A DNA stretch of 64,000 nucleotides from Sulfolobales archaeon. Its GTDB lineage: Archaea > Thermoproteota > Thermoprotei_A > Sulfolobales > Desulfurococcaceae. The DNA lies in assembly GCA_025059075.1 (NCBI GenBank), contig JANXDZ010000004.1:1-64000 (forward strand), written 5' to 3'. The notes beneath the pieces were generated by a model that was not told the origin of the DNA, made no database searches, and worked only from the letters and a program-made list of their open reading frames with translations. A program made the translations under genes and the position numbers. Below are positions 9,001 through 16,612 of the stretch, piece by piece. How positions within the stretch are numbered: the stretch's first letter is position 1; every line of letters starts with the position of its first letter.

Positions 9001-9312
9001 ATGGTTGACCGCGGGCTTGTGTACGTTAAAGAGTTCATCAACTATGGTGAAATAGTGCTGGCTGTATGTGATGAAGAAGTTCTTGGAGTAACCCTAGAGG
9101 AGGGGGGAGTAAAGCTATACGTAGATCCAGCTTTCTACTTAGGTAGAAGAGTTAGCTTAGATGAAGCAATGGACTTAGTTGAGAAATCGACTATAGCTAA
9201 CATAGTTGGCCGTAGAGCTGTTGAAGAAGCTGTTAGAAGAGGCCTTGTATGTAGGGATGCAGTTAAGTACGTTCAGGGAGTCCCCCATGCACAGGTAATT
9301 AAGGTTGAGTGA
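9001..9312 (+). CDS. DUF424 family protein
   Basis: Small archaeal protein of 103 residues with the DUF424 pattern: a strand-rich start (YVKEFINYGEIVLAVCDEEVLG), a FYLGRRVS motif and a C-terminal stretch GLVCRDAVKYVQGVPHAQVI. Family members occur almost always next to aIF2beta, so a role in initiation or ribosome maturation is suspected but unproven. Start ATG 9001 lies 12 bases after aIF2beta and its stop overlaps the NMD3 start. Confidence 0.85.
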   Translation: MVDRGLVYVKEFINYGEIVLAVCDEEVLGVTLEEGGVKLYVDPAFYLGRRVSLDEAMDLVEKSTIANIVGRRAVEEAVRRGLVCRDAVKYVQGVPHAQVIKVE

Positions 9313-10378
9313 ATTGACTAGGTACTGTATTGCTTGCGGCAGAGAATTGAGTGAAGAAGAGCTGCCTCTAGGAGGTTATTGCTTAAGCTGCTTCCTGGAG
9401 ATAAGGGGAGTAGCTAAGAGTACTCCAGTTCTAGAACTTGAGCAATGCAGTAAATGTAGTTTATGGAAGATCCATGGTAAGTGGACTGAGCTTCCATCCC
9501 TTAGTGAAGCTCTTAGGAAAATCTTATTAAATGACCAACGTCGCTTCATTGATGAGCGAGTAGAGTTAATTGAAGTAGATGAAGTAAGTGTATCTCAAGC
9601 CGTGGGGAAGGGGTTGAGTGAAGCAGTAGTTAATGCAACAGCGTTAATAGGGGGTTCAACGATTGCTAAAGCAGGCTTTAAAGTTAAGTACAGAGTTCGT
9701 AGAACTACTTGTCCCACGTGCTCTAGGAGAATGAGCAGATCTTATTCAGCCATAGTGCAGTTTAGAAGCGTTAGAGGATACTTACTCAACAAGGAGAGGG
9801 ACTATATAAGTAAGCTGTTAAGCGATCCACTTATATCGCAAGATATTGTTGAACTAACTGAGGATAGAAGTGGAGTAGACGTAAAGTTTCTCTCAGTTGT
9901 TACAGCACATAGAGTAGCTCAATTAGTTGAGAAAGCTGTTGGAGCAAGAACTGTTGAGTCATTTAAGCTAACTAAACGAGATTACTCAAGGGGTAGAGAT
10001 ATAGGTGTAACAACAATATCAGTAAGACTCCCAGACATAGATAAAATGGATTTAGTGGATTATCGTGGACTAGTGTCCTTAGTGCGTGGAACTAGAGGCG
10101 GCTTCATTGATTTAATAGTGCTTGAGAGCGGTGAAAAGAGATCTATTTCACTTAAGGAGTACTGGAGTGGGAGAGTAAAGAAGTTAAATGAAGTAGTTGA
10201 GAAAGAGCTCACTGTAGTAGGAAGATCTTTAAATACACTCTACTTGCTAAATGAAGAAACAGGAGAACTAATTGAACACCCCATCAATGAGCACTTAGTT
10301 GGCTTAAAGAATGGAGATAGAGTAAGGGGGTATATTATAGGTGGAAGAACTTATGTAGTAAGAGAGGAGGTGGATTAA
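9305..10378 (+). CDS. NMD3-family 60S/50S biogenesis protein
   Basis: Archaeal relative of Nmd3, the eukaryotic adapter for large-subunit export; in archaea, which lack a nucleus, it is thought to act in late 50S assembly or subunit recycling. The N-terminal 140 residues hold three Cys pairs: CIACG/CLSC, CSKC and CPTC, forming zinc-binding modules. The rest is the Nmd3 alpha/beta region with an OB/SH3-like end (NGDRVRGYIIGG). Length is 357. TTG 9305 overlaps DUF424 by 8 bases; TTG 9314 is possible. aIF1A starts directly after the stop. Confidence 0.85.
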   Translation: MSELTRYCIACGRELSEEELPLGGYCLSCFLEIRGVAKSTPVLELEQCSKCSLWKIHGKWTELPSLSEALRKILLNDQRRFIDERVELIEVDEVSVSQAVGKGLSEAVVNATALIGGSTIAKAGFKVKYRVRRTTCPTCSRRMSRSYSAIVQFRSVRGYLLNKERDYISKLLSDPLISQDIVELTEDRSGVDVKFLSVVTAHRVAQLVEKAVGARTVESFKLTKRDYSRGRDIGVTTISVRLPDIDKMDLVDYRGLVSLVRGTRGGFIDLIVLESGEKRSISLKEYWSGRVKKLNEVVEKELTVVGRSLNTLYLLNEETGELIEHPINEHLVGLKNGDRVRGYIIGGRTYVVREEVD

Positions 10379-10711
10379 TTGCCTAAGAAGAGTAGGGAGG
10401 AGAAGGAGCTGAGTAAAGAGCCACTGCTTCCAGGAGAGGGAGAAGTTATTTGTGGAGTAACTAAATTCCTTGGAGCAAACTATTTGCTGGCGAGATGCAG
10501 CGATGGAGAGGAGAGGAAGATTAGAATACCTGGAAAAATGAGGAGAAAGGAGTGGCTTAGAGAAGGCGACATTATTCTAGTGTCCCTATGGGACATAGAT
10601 CCTAGGAGAGGCGATGTTGTCTGTAGGTATAGCAGTGATGACGTAGAGAAGCTTCTTGAAATGAAGATAGTTACTAAGGAGTTCTTGGATGCTTTGAGTG
10701 GAGCGTTTTGA
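10379..10711 (+). CDS. eif1a: Translation initiation factor aIF1A
   Basis: OB-fold factor that binds the A site of the small subunit during initiation. The 110-residue sequence has the basic N-terminal tail (PKKSREEKEL), the OB fold (GEVICGVTKFLGANYLLARCSDG), the family motif KMRRKEWLREGDIILV and the WDIDPRRGDVVCRY strand. TTG 10379 follows GGAGGTGG. The TGA stop overlaps the TTG start of the RIO1 kinase, so translation is coupled. Confidence 0.95.
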   Translation: MPKKSREEKELSKEPLLPGEGEVICGVTKFLGANYLLARCSDGEERKIRIPGKMRRKEWLREGDIILVSLWDIDPRRGDVVCRYSSDDVEKLLEMKIVTKEFLDALSGAF

Positions 10712-11511
10712 CAAATGAATTCTCCAAAGGATCTAGGGAGAGGAGAGTTAAGGATAAGGATCTTTTTGAAACAGTAGAGGAAGTATTTGACACTAAGACA
10801 GTTATGACTATTTATGAACTAATGAAGAGAAGAGTGTTAAGGAGAGTGAATGGAGTAATAAGTGCTGGTAAAGAAGCCCGCGTCTACTTAGCATACAGCT
10901 TTAACAAAGATCCTTTGGCTGTCAAAATATACTTAACTTCAACTGCGGAGTTTAGGAAGGGGATCATTAAGTATATTGCAGGTGATCCAAGATTCAATGG
11001 AGTTAAGCTTGGAGGAGCTAGGAGACTCATATACCTGTGGGCTAAGAAGGAGTTTAGGAACTTGAAGAGAATGCATGAAGTAGGTGTAAGAGTTCCAAAG
11101 CCTATTGCTGTACTTAACAACGTTCTCGTAATGGAGTTTATTGGTGAAGAAGGCCTTAGGTATCCTCTACTGAAGGAAGTCTGGAAAGATCTTAGCCGCG
11201 AGGAACTACTCAGAGTGTATGAGCTATTAATTGAAGACGTTAAGAAGATGTATTGCTTAGCTAAGCTTGTTCACGCAGACTTATCGGAGTTCAACGTCAT
11301 GATTAAGCCTGGTGGAATACCTGTAATAATTGACGTTAGTCAGTCTGTAAACGTAGATCATCCTCATGCAGAAGAATTTCTTGTTAGAGATATAAGGAAT
11401 ATATATGGTTTCTTCCATAGTGAAGTGGGCTTAGAAGTCACGGACTTTATAGATATCTTAGAGGAGGTTAGATCTTGTCGAGGGATGAGGGAGGATTCAT
11501 CCCGGGAGTAA
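10708..11511 (+). CDS. rio1: RIO1-type atypical protein kinase
   Basis: Atypical serine kinase/ATPase needed for maturation of the small ribosomal subunit. It has the RIO ATP-binding segment GVISAGKEARVYLAY, the lysine in AVKIY, the catalytic loop HADLSEFNVM (Asp and Asn) and the metal-binding IIDVSQSV. These replace the DFG and activation loops of ordinary kinases. The KYIAGDPRF segment between them is typical of Rio1. Length 267. It sits between aIF1A and the KH protein, its functional partner in 16S rRNA processing, and overlaps both genes. Confidence 0.93.
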   Translation: MTNEFSKGSRERRVKDKDLFETVEEVFDTKTVMTIYELMKRRVLRRVNGVISAGKEARVYLAYSFNKDPLAVKIYLTSTAEFRKGIIKYIAGDPRFNGVKLGGARRLIYLWAKKEFRNLKRMHEVGVRVPKPIAVLNNVLVMEFIGEEGLRYPLLKEVWKDLSREELLRVYELLIEDVKKMYCLAKLVHADLSEFNVMIKPGGIPVIIDVSQSVNVDHPHAEEFLVRDIRNIYGFFHSEVGLEVTDFIDILEEVRSCRGMREDSSRE

Positions 11512-12074
11512 CGAGGCTCTATGAAAAAATCCCAGTAGAGAGAGTTGGAGTATTAATAGGTGAAGGAGGGAGAGTGAAAGAGGAGCTAATGAGGCTTACT
11601 CAAACACTAATTACAGTTGATTCAACTACTGGTTCAGTAATAATAGAGCCTGCTTCTTCAAGCACTCCGCTGGCAAACTTATTGAAGGCCCGCGATGTAG
11701 TTAGAGCTATAGCAAGTGGATTTAATCCCGAGAAAGCGTTTAAACTTCTTGACGAAGACTACGTAATTATGACTATAGACTTAAAGCTCTACGTAGGAGA
11801 TAGGCCGAATCACTTAGCTAGAATAAAGGGGAGAATTATAGGTGAAGAGGGTAAAGCTAGAAGAGTCGTAGAGGAATTAACAGGTTCAGACATAGTTATA
11901 TATGAAGACTCTGTAGCTATAATAGGAGACTATGAGTCAGCGAACTTAGCTAAAGAAGCAATAGAGATGCTCATAAGAGGTAGAAAGCACAGCACTGTAT
12001 ATAAGTTCCTTGAGAGAGAGAGCTATGTTCTTAAGAGAAAGCACTTGAGGGAGCTGTGGAGAAAGAGCATTTAA
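11475..12074 (+). CDS. KH-domain RNA-processing protein (Pno1/Dim2-like)
   Basis: Archaeal relative of Pno1/Dim2, which binds the 3' end of small-subunit rRNA during maturation. Two KH domains are visible: the first with GVLIGEGGRVKEEL (GxxG at GEGG), the second with IKGRIIGEEGKARRVVEEL (GEEG). A basic C-terminal helix (RKHLRELWRKSI) ends the protein of 199 residues. In archaea this gene is regularly adjacent to RIO1 and aIF1A, as here, where it overlaps RIO1 by 37 bases. It ends the operon; the next feature is a tRNA on the other strand. Confidence 0.9.
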   Translation: MSRDEGGFIPGVTRLYEKIPVERVGVLIGEGGRVKEELMRLTQTLITVDSTTGSVIIEPASSSTPLANLLKARDVVRAIASGFNPEKAFKLLDEDYVIMTIDLKLYVGDRPNHLARIKGRIIGEEGKARRVVEELTGSDIVIYEDSVAIIGDYESANLAKEAIEMLIRGRKHSTVYKFLERESYVLKRKHLRELWRKSI

Positions 12075-12207
12075 TCACTATGTAATGCAGTAATCCCTCA
12101 ACTATGCGGGCCTTATCAACATCCCTTCAGCTTTAAACCCGGATTCCACAGTCATCGGGCACTTTAATAATCACTTAGAGCACAATATATATTTAACTTA
12201 TTTAAAA

Positions 12208-12310
12208 CGCCGGGGCGGGGATTTGAACCCCGGGCCACCGGGTATCCGCCAGTTCCAAACCCGAGTTCATGGTAACAGCCCGGCGCTCTACCTGGCTGAG
12301 CTACCCCGGC
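12208..12310 (-). tRNA. tRNA-Asn (GTT) with a 29-nt intron
   Basis: The 103-base gene folds into a full cloverleaf on the minus strand after removing 12244-12272: acceptor GCCGGGG/CCCCGGC, anticodon stem CCGGG/CCCGG, loop CTGTTAA with anticodon GTT (12274-12276), T arm CGGGG-TTCAAAT-CCCCG. The intron is at the canonical 37/38 position. A central helix CTGT/GCGG flanked by three-base bulges (TAC and ATA) fits the archaeal splicing endonuclease motif. No CCA is encoded. Confidence 0.93.
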
Positions 12311-12338
12311 TCAATTAATGTGATTCAATAGGATTTCC

Positions 12339-12347
12339 TAATATACT
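12339..12347 (-). promoter_or_regulatory. TATA box of tRNA-Asn
   Basis: On the minus strand GTATATTAG lies 29-37 bases upstream of the tRNA 5' end, as expected for an archaeal tRNA promoter. Confidence 0.5.
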
Positions 12348-12432
12348 TTTCAGAGAACCTCTATAGAGCATAGAAGACTTTAAGCAATTTACTAGCTTAG
12401 TGAAATCCCATGCTACATCGATTCTTAATTAA

Positions 12433-12443
12433 AATATTTAAAA
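12433..12443 (+). promoter_or_regulatory. TATA box of tRNA-Val
   Basis: AATATTTAAAA lies 29-39 bases upstream of the mature 5' end of tRNA-Val in an AT-rich spacer. Confidence 0.5.
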
Positions 12444-12471
12444 CATTCAGTTAACTAAAGAAACTGCAGTA

Positions 12472-12546
12472 GGGCCCGTCGTCTAGCCTGGCTAGGACGC
12501 CGCCCTGACACGGCGGAGGCCCTGGGTTCAAATCCCAGCGGGCCCA
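12472..12546 (+). tRNA. tRNA-Val (GAC)
   Basis: Complete intron-less cloverleaf: acceptor GGGCCCG/CGGGCCC, D arm with GTCTAGCCTGGCTAGGAC, anticodon stem CCGCC/GGCGG enclosing loop CTGACAC (anticodon GAC), T arm CTGGG-TTCAAAT-CCCAG, discriminator A. No encoded CCA. Confidence 0.95.
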
Positions 12547-12740
12547 CTAGATTCTCGGGATCAATGGTTTTCTCTTTATAGTTAAGCCTCCATTACCTAG
12601 CAACGTAGTATTAAAGAATAGATCGTGAGCTGTAGGAGATAAAGCTGAAAGAACCCATTCTCCCCAAAAGGATAACGGTTAGAGCACATAGAATTTCCTG
12701 TAGCTTTCTTTAAAGGTGTAGGAGGAATGTGAGAAGAACG

Positions 12741-12834
12741 TTAGACGATCTATCGACAAAGCTGCTGCATATCATTGGTGGGGGATTTAGGAGGCTTAAT
12801 GGCAGGCAGAGCGCTAGAAGCCTGTAATAACTAG
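12741..12834 (+). pseudogene. Remnant of an FAD/NAD-binding protein N-terminus
   Basis: Within the 294-base spacer between tRNA-Val and the ABC operon, two frames joined at about 12783 read LHIIGGG then LGGLMAGRALEA. Together these reproduce the beta-alpha-beta dinucleotide-binding motif (GxGxxG...) of FAD-dependent oxidoreductases. A frameshift separates the parts and a stop follows at 12832. The rest of the spacer shows nothing recognisable. I infer a decayed gene start; chance similarity cannot be excluded. Confidence 0.35.
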
Positions 12835-12840
12835 CTTATC

Positions 12841-13803
12841 TTATGTTTCAGCATATAGAAAGCATTTCACATAATGATCTTCTTCTACTTTTATATCAGT
12901 AGGCATGTTTTTTTCACATTTCTGCATTTTAAGGGAGCACCTATCTATGTACCGGCATTTATTTTCGTAATATTTTACTGTCAACTCCTCTGGAATAATT
13001 GGATTCCATTGAGATCTAGGGTTTGGTGATGGATATGCACTTAGAAGAGTTCTTGTATAAGGATGCAATGGATTCTGGAAAATATTACTCTTGCCCCCTA
13101 TCTCCACTATTTGGCCAGCATACATTACAGCTATTCTATTAGCCATGTATCTAGCTACGACGAGGTTATGAGTAATGAATAAGTATGTTATTTGCTTCTC
13201 TTTTTTGATACTTCTTAGCAATCTTAAAATCTGAGACTGAGTAGAGACATCTAACATTGAAGTAGGTTCATCTAATATCAAAAACTCTGGTTCAGTTATA
13301 AGGGCTCTAGCTACTACTACTCTTTGTCTTTGTCCACCACTAAGCATATGTGGATAATAGCTCATGTAGGACTCCGGTAATCCCACCAATTGTAAATAAT
13401 GAGCTACTTTTTCAATAGCTTCTTTTCTACCGATATTCATTATTTGTAGAGGCTCTATTAAAGAATCAACTATTTTTAACCTAGGGTTTAATGCTGAATA
13501 TGGATCCTGAAAAACTAATCTAATTTTCCCCAGTAAGTTCTTAGGTAAGCTATATGTAATGTCTAGGTTTTTAAATAAAATCTTTCCATCAGTTGGTTCA
13601 AGTAGTTTCCCCAAGACCATTCCAAGCGTAGTTTTTCCAGAGCCGCTTTCACCTACAACTGCAAGAGTTTCCCCTCTCTTTATTTCAATAGTTACATCGT
13701 CAACAGCCTTCACGAACTGCTTTACTCTCTTGAGAATTTTGCTCCTAACTTCATAATACTTCCTTAAATTAATAGTTTTCAATATAATTGAACCTTCATC
13801 CAT
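12841..13803 (-). CDS. Peptide ABC transporter ATP-binding protein (OppF/DppF type)
   Basis: Cytosolic ATPase of a dipeptide/oligopeptide importer, last gene of the five-gene operon. Walker A GESGSGKTT, signature LSGGQRQR, Walker B FLILDEPTSMLD and the C-terminal oligopeptide extension with Cys residues (CRYIDRCSLKMQKC) are all present. The extension is typical of OppD/OppF. Length 320. ATG 13803 overlaps the OppD gene by 8 bases, so translation is coupled. Substrate preference cannot be read from the ATPase. Confidence 0.93.
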   Translation of the reverse strand: MDEGSIILKTINLRKYYEVRSKILKRVKQFVKAVDDVTIEIKRGETLAVVGESGSGKTTLGMVLGKLLEPTDGKILFKNLDITYSLPKNLLGKIRLVFQDPYSALNPRLKIVDSLIEPLQIMNIGRKEAIEKVAHYLQLVGLPESYMSYYPHMLSGGQRQRVVVARALITEPEFLILDEPTSMLDVSTQSQILRLLRSIKKEKQITYLFITHNLVVARYMANRIAVMYAGQIVEIGGKSNIFQNPLHPYTRTLLSAYPSPNPRSQWNPIIPEELTVKYYENKCRYIDRCSLKMQKCEKNMPTDIKVEEDHYVKCFLYAET

Positions 13804-14725
13804 ATAAATGACACCTCACTGATCTTCCATTTACATTGATCGCTTCAGGCATTTTAGATTTACATTTATCAGAGGCTAATGGACACCTGGGGTGGAATCT
13901 ACAGCCTTTTGGAAAACTATCTGGGTTTGGAGGTTCTCCCTCGATAACGTATAGCTCTTCTACATCACTATCTATTGTAGGAATAGATTTCAGCAGAGCC
14001 TTCGTATATGGATGGAGGGGGTTTTCAAATATATCGTATTTACTTGAAAGTTCAATAATTTGCCCAGCATACATTATTGCAATTGAATCAGCTATATGCA
14101 TAGCTAATGCTATATCATGAGTTATGTATATCATTGGAATGCCAACGCTCTTAACTAAGTTCTTTAAGACGAGTAAAACCTTGGCTTGAACCGTTACGTC
14201 AAGCGCTGTCGTGGGTTCATCTGCAATAATAAGTTCCGGATCCATAGCTAATGCCATGCTTATAAGAGCTCTTTGCCTCTGTCCTCCGCTTAATTCATGG
14301 GGATACTTATCTAAAAACTCCTCTGATAACCCTACTTTTAAGAGGAACTTCTTTGCTTTCTCAATTGCTTTTCTCCTATCTAATTTTTCGTGTATTACGA
14401 AAATCTCTGCTAGTTGCTCTCCAATTGTTAGTACTGGGTTTAAACTTGCTAGTGCATCTTGAAAAATTACTGCTACCTTACTGTTGTATGGTTTTCCAAG
14501 AGCTTCTTTTCCATTTATTTTAATTGAACCATTAGCTCTAGCATTTGGTGAAAGAAGGCCTGCCACGGCTAGACCTAGAGTTGATTTACCACTTCCAGAT
14601 TCACCTACTAACGCTAGGATTTCCCCCTTCTTATCTATCGATAGATTTACGTTGCTAAGAGCTGTAATCCATCCACGTAAGGTTTTATATCCAACTGTTA
14701 AATCCGATATTTCCAGCGGCTTCAA
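13796..14725 (-). CDS. Peptide ABC transporter ATP-binding protein (OppD/DppD type)
   Basis: Second ATPase of the importer; pairs with the preceding subunit as a heterodimer. Walker A GESGSGKST, signature LSGGQRQR, Walker B LIIADEPTTALD, and a C-terminal Cys-rich tail (CRFHPRCPLASDKC plus a final Cys in VRCHLYG) that in related proteins can hold an iron-sulfur cluster. Length 309. Five bases separate it from the permease gene upstream. Confidence 0.93.
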   Translation of the reverse strand: MKPLEISDLTVGYKTLRGWITALSNVNLSIDKKGEILALVGESGSGKSTLGLAVAGLLSPNARANGSIKINGKEALGKPYNSKVAVIFQDALASLNPVLTIGEQLAEIFVIHEKLDRRKAIEKAKKFLLKVGLSEEFLDKYPHELSGGQRQRALISMALAMDPELIIADEPTTALDVTVQAKVLLVLKNLVKSVGIPMIYITHDIALAMHIADSIAIMYAGQIIELSSKYDIFENPLHPYTKALLKSIPTIDSDVEELYVIEGEPPNPDSFPKGCRFHPRCPLASDKCKSKMPEAINVNGRSVRCHLYG

Positions 14726-14730
14726 TAAAG

Positions 14731-15585
14731 TTATCCCCTTAATCTTTTCTTTGGATCAAGGTAGTCCCTTATGCCATCCCCCATTAAATTTATTGACAGC
14801 ACTGTTAGAAACATAAAAACACCTGGCATTGTTGGAAACCACCAAGCCTCTCTAATATACTTTCTACCAACGCTCATCATTAGTCCCCACTCAGGAGTGG
14901 GTTCTTGTGCTCCGAGGCCAATAAAGCTTAATCCTGCGAAGTACAATATAGCATTGCTTAGCTCAAGAGTTGCTTGAGTAATAAAAACAGGTAGTACGTG
15001 GGGGAGAACGTGGCGAATCATTATTCTAAAATTCGAAAGACCTGCTTCACGAGCTGCTGTTACAAAGAGGTTTTCCTTAATGGATAGAGTTAAACCCCTA
15101 GACAGCCTAGCGTAAATTGGTATAGAAACTATAGATATAGCCAATATGGCATTCCATAAATTGCCTCCAAGCGTTGATGCTATAGCTATTGCTAATATAA
15201 AGCCGGGAATGCTTATTAAGATATCCATTGTCCTCATTATTACGCTATCAATAATACCGCCAACGTATCCAGCTATTATACCTAGCATTAAACCAATTGC
15301 ACCCGAAATACAAACAATAATGAGACCCACTCCCAAATCAAGGAAGAAGGCGTGTGAAACACGAGTTAAAATATCTCTCCCAAGACTATCCGTCCCTAGT
15401 ACGTAGGACCAGCCTTTTTCGCTTTGTGTAAGGGGTTCTTTTAAAGTATCGTATGTAGTTTCCGTAGGTTTAAATGGTGATAGGAGGAGAACTGCTAAAG
15501 AAGTTACTAACAAGATGTTGAAGAGCGTTAATCCATACCTTATTCTCTTTATTTCTAGGAGGCTGTGGATAGCCTTTGCCGTCAA
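14731..15585 (-). CDS. Peptide ABC transporter permease (OppC/DppC type)
   Basis: Inner channel subunit, 284 residues, about six membrane helices. The periplasmic-loop entrance contains GTDSLGRD (family hallmark LGTDxxGRD) near residue 60, and the cytosolic coupling motif is AAREAGLSNFRIMIRHVLP (EAA loop), which contacts the ATPases. Spacing to neighbours is 5-6 bases. The order OppF-OppD-OppC-OppB-OppA read from the 3' end is a normal Opp/Dpp operon layout. Confidence 0.93.
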   Translation of the reverse strand: MTAKAIHSLLEIKRIRYGLTLFNILLVTSLAVLLLSPFKPTETTYDTLKEPLTQSEKGWSYVLGTDSLGRDILTRVSHAFFLDLGVGLIIVCISGAIGLMLGIIAGYVGGIIDSVIMRTMDILISIPGFILAIAIASTLGGNLWNAILAISIVSIPIYARLSRGLTLSIKENLFVTAAREAGLSNFRIMIRHVLPHVLPVFITQATLELSNAILYFAGLSFIGLGAQEPTPEWGLMMSVGRKYIREAWWFPTMPGVFMFLTVLSINLMGDGIRDYLDPKKRLRG

Positions 15586-15591
15586 AGTTTA

Positions 15592-16602
15592 TCACCTGCG
15601 TATCCTTGGATCTAGGTAGATGTATAGAATATCTACAGCTAGGTTTACGAGAATGTATATGACGGAGATCACGAGAACTGTTCCTTGAATAACCATATAG
15701 TCTCTCAGCATTACTGCTTCATAGACTAATCTTCCAATACCGGGCCAGCCGAAGATAGTCTCTACTATAATGTCACCTGTAACTATAACAGCAAAGTAAA
15801 GTCCCATTACGGTAGTTATTGGTATAAGAGCATTTCTTAAAACATGTTTATATAAAATGATCTTCTCCGGCAGCCTCTTCATTCTAGCAGTCCTTATGAA
15901 ATCTTGACTCATTACTTCCAACATGCTGTTTCTCGTAAGACGCATTAGTAGTCCAGAGAGAGGAATAGCTAGGGCTAGTGCTGGAGGAATTATTCTTAAA
16001 GTAGCATCAATGAAGGCGCTGAAGTTTCCATTTAGTAGAGTATCGATTAGCATAAATCCAGTGTAAGCTTTTATGGAGTAAATAGGGTTAATTCTACCTC
16101 CTACAGGGAATCCTAGATGTAATCCAAAGAAGACCATGAGAATAATGCCTGTTAATATTGTTGGAAACGATAGTCCTAAGACAGCGAAACTCGAAATCAA
16201 TACATCCTTCTTGGAATCAGCGTTTTTAGCAGAGTATATCCCTAGAGGTAGGCCTATTATAGATGAGAGAATGAATGCTGCGATAACTAGTTCAAATGAA
16301 GCCGTTATTCTTTCACTTATTAATTTATTAACACTATATCCCATGACGTATGCCTCCCCTAAGTTACCCCTTAATAACATTGATATGTAAATCATGAATT
16401 GCTCTAGGTAACTTTTGTCTAATCCCCATTCACTGATAACTTTTTGTATATTCTCTGGAGTAGCCTTTGGACCTAGTATTGCGATTGCAGGATTGCCTGG
16501 CAATATTCTAGATAAAATAAAGATTATGACAATAAGTCCAAATAAAGTTAAGAAAGATTGAATAATTCTTAAAAAAAGAATGTAAATGACGTTTTTTTCC
16601 AT
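15592..16602 (-). CDS. Peptide ABC transporter permease (OppB/DppB type)
   Basis: Partner permease, 336 residues. A first hydrophobic helix with SRILPGNPAIAILG matches the DppB N-terminal signature; the coupling loop is RTARMKRLPEKIILYKHVLRN. Six membrane helices are visible. The gene is 10 bases downstream of the binding-protein gene, so all five are one transcript. Confidence 0.92.
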   Translation of the reverse strand: MEKNVIYILFLRIIQSFLTLFGLIVIIFILSRILPGNPAIAILGPKATPENIQKVISEWGLDKSYLEQFMIYISMLLRGNLGEAYVMGYSVNKLISERITASFELVIAAFILSSIIGLPLGIYSAKNADSKKDVLISSFAVLGLSFPTILTGIILMVFFGLHLGFPVGGRINPIYSIKAYTGFMLIDTLLNGNFSAFIDATLRIIPPALALAIPLSGLLMRLTRNSMLEVMSQDFIRTARMKRLPEKIILYKHVLRNALIPITTVMGLYFAVIVTGDIIVETIFGWPGIGRLVYEAVMLRDYMVIQGTVLVISVIYILVNLAVDILYIYLDPRIRR

Positions 16603-16612
16603 GTATATTTCC

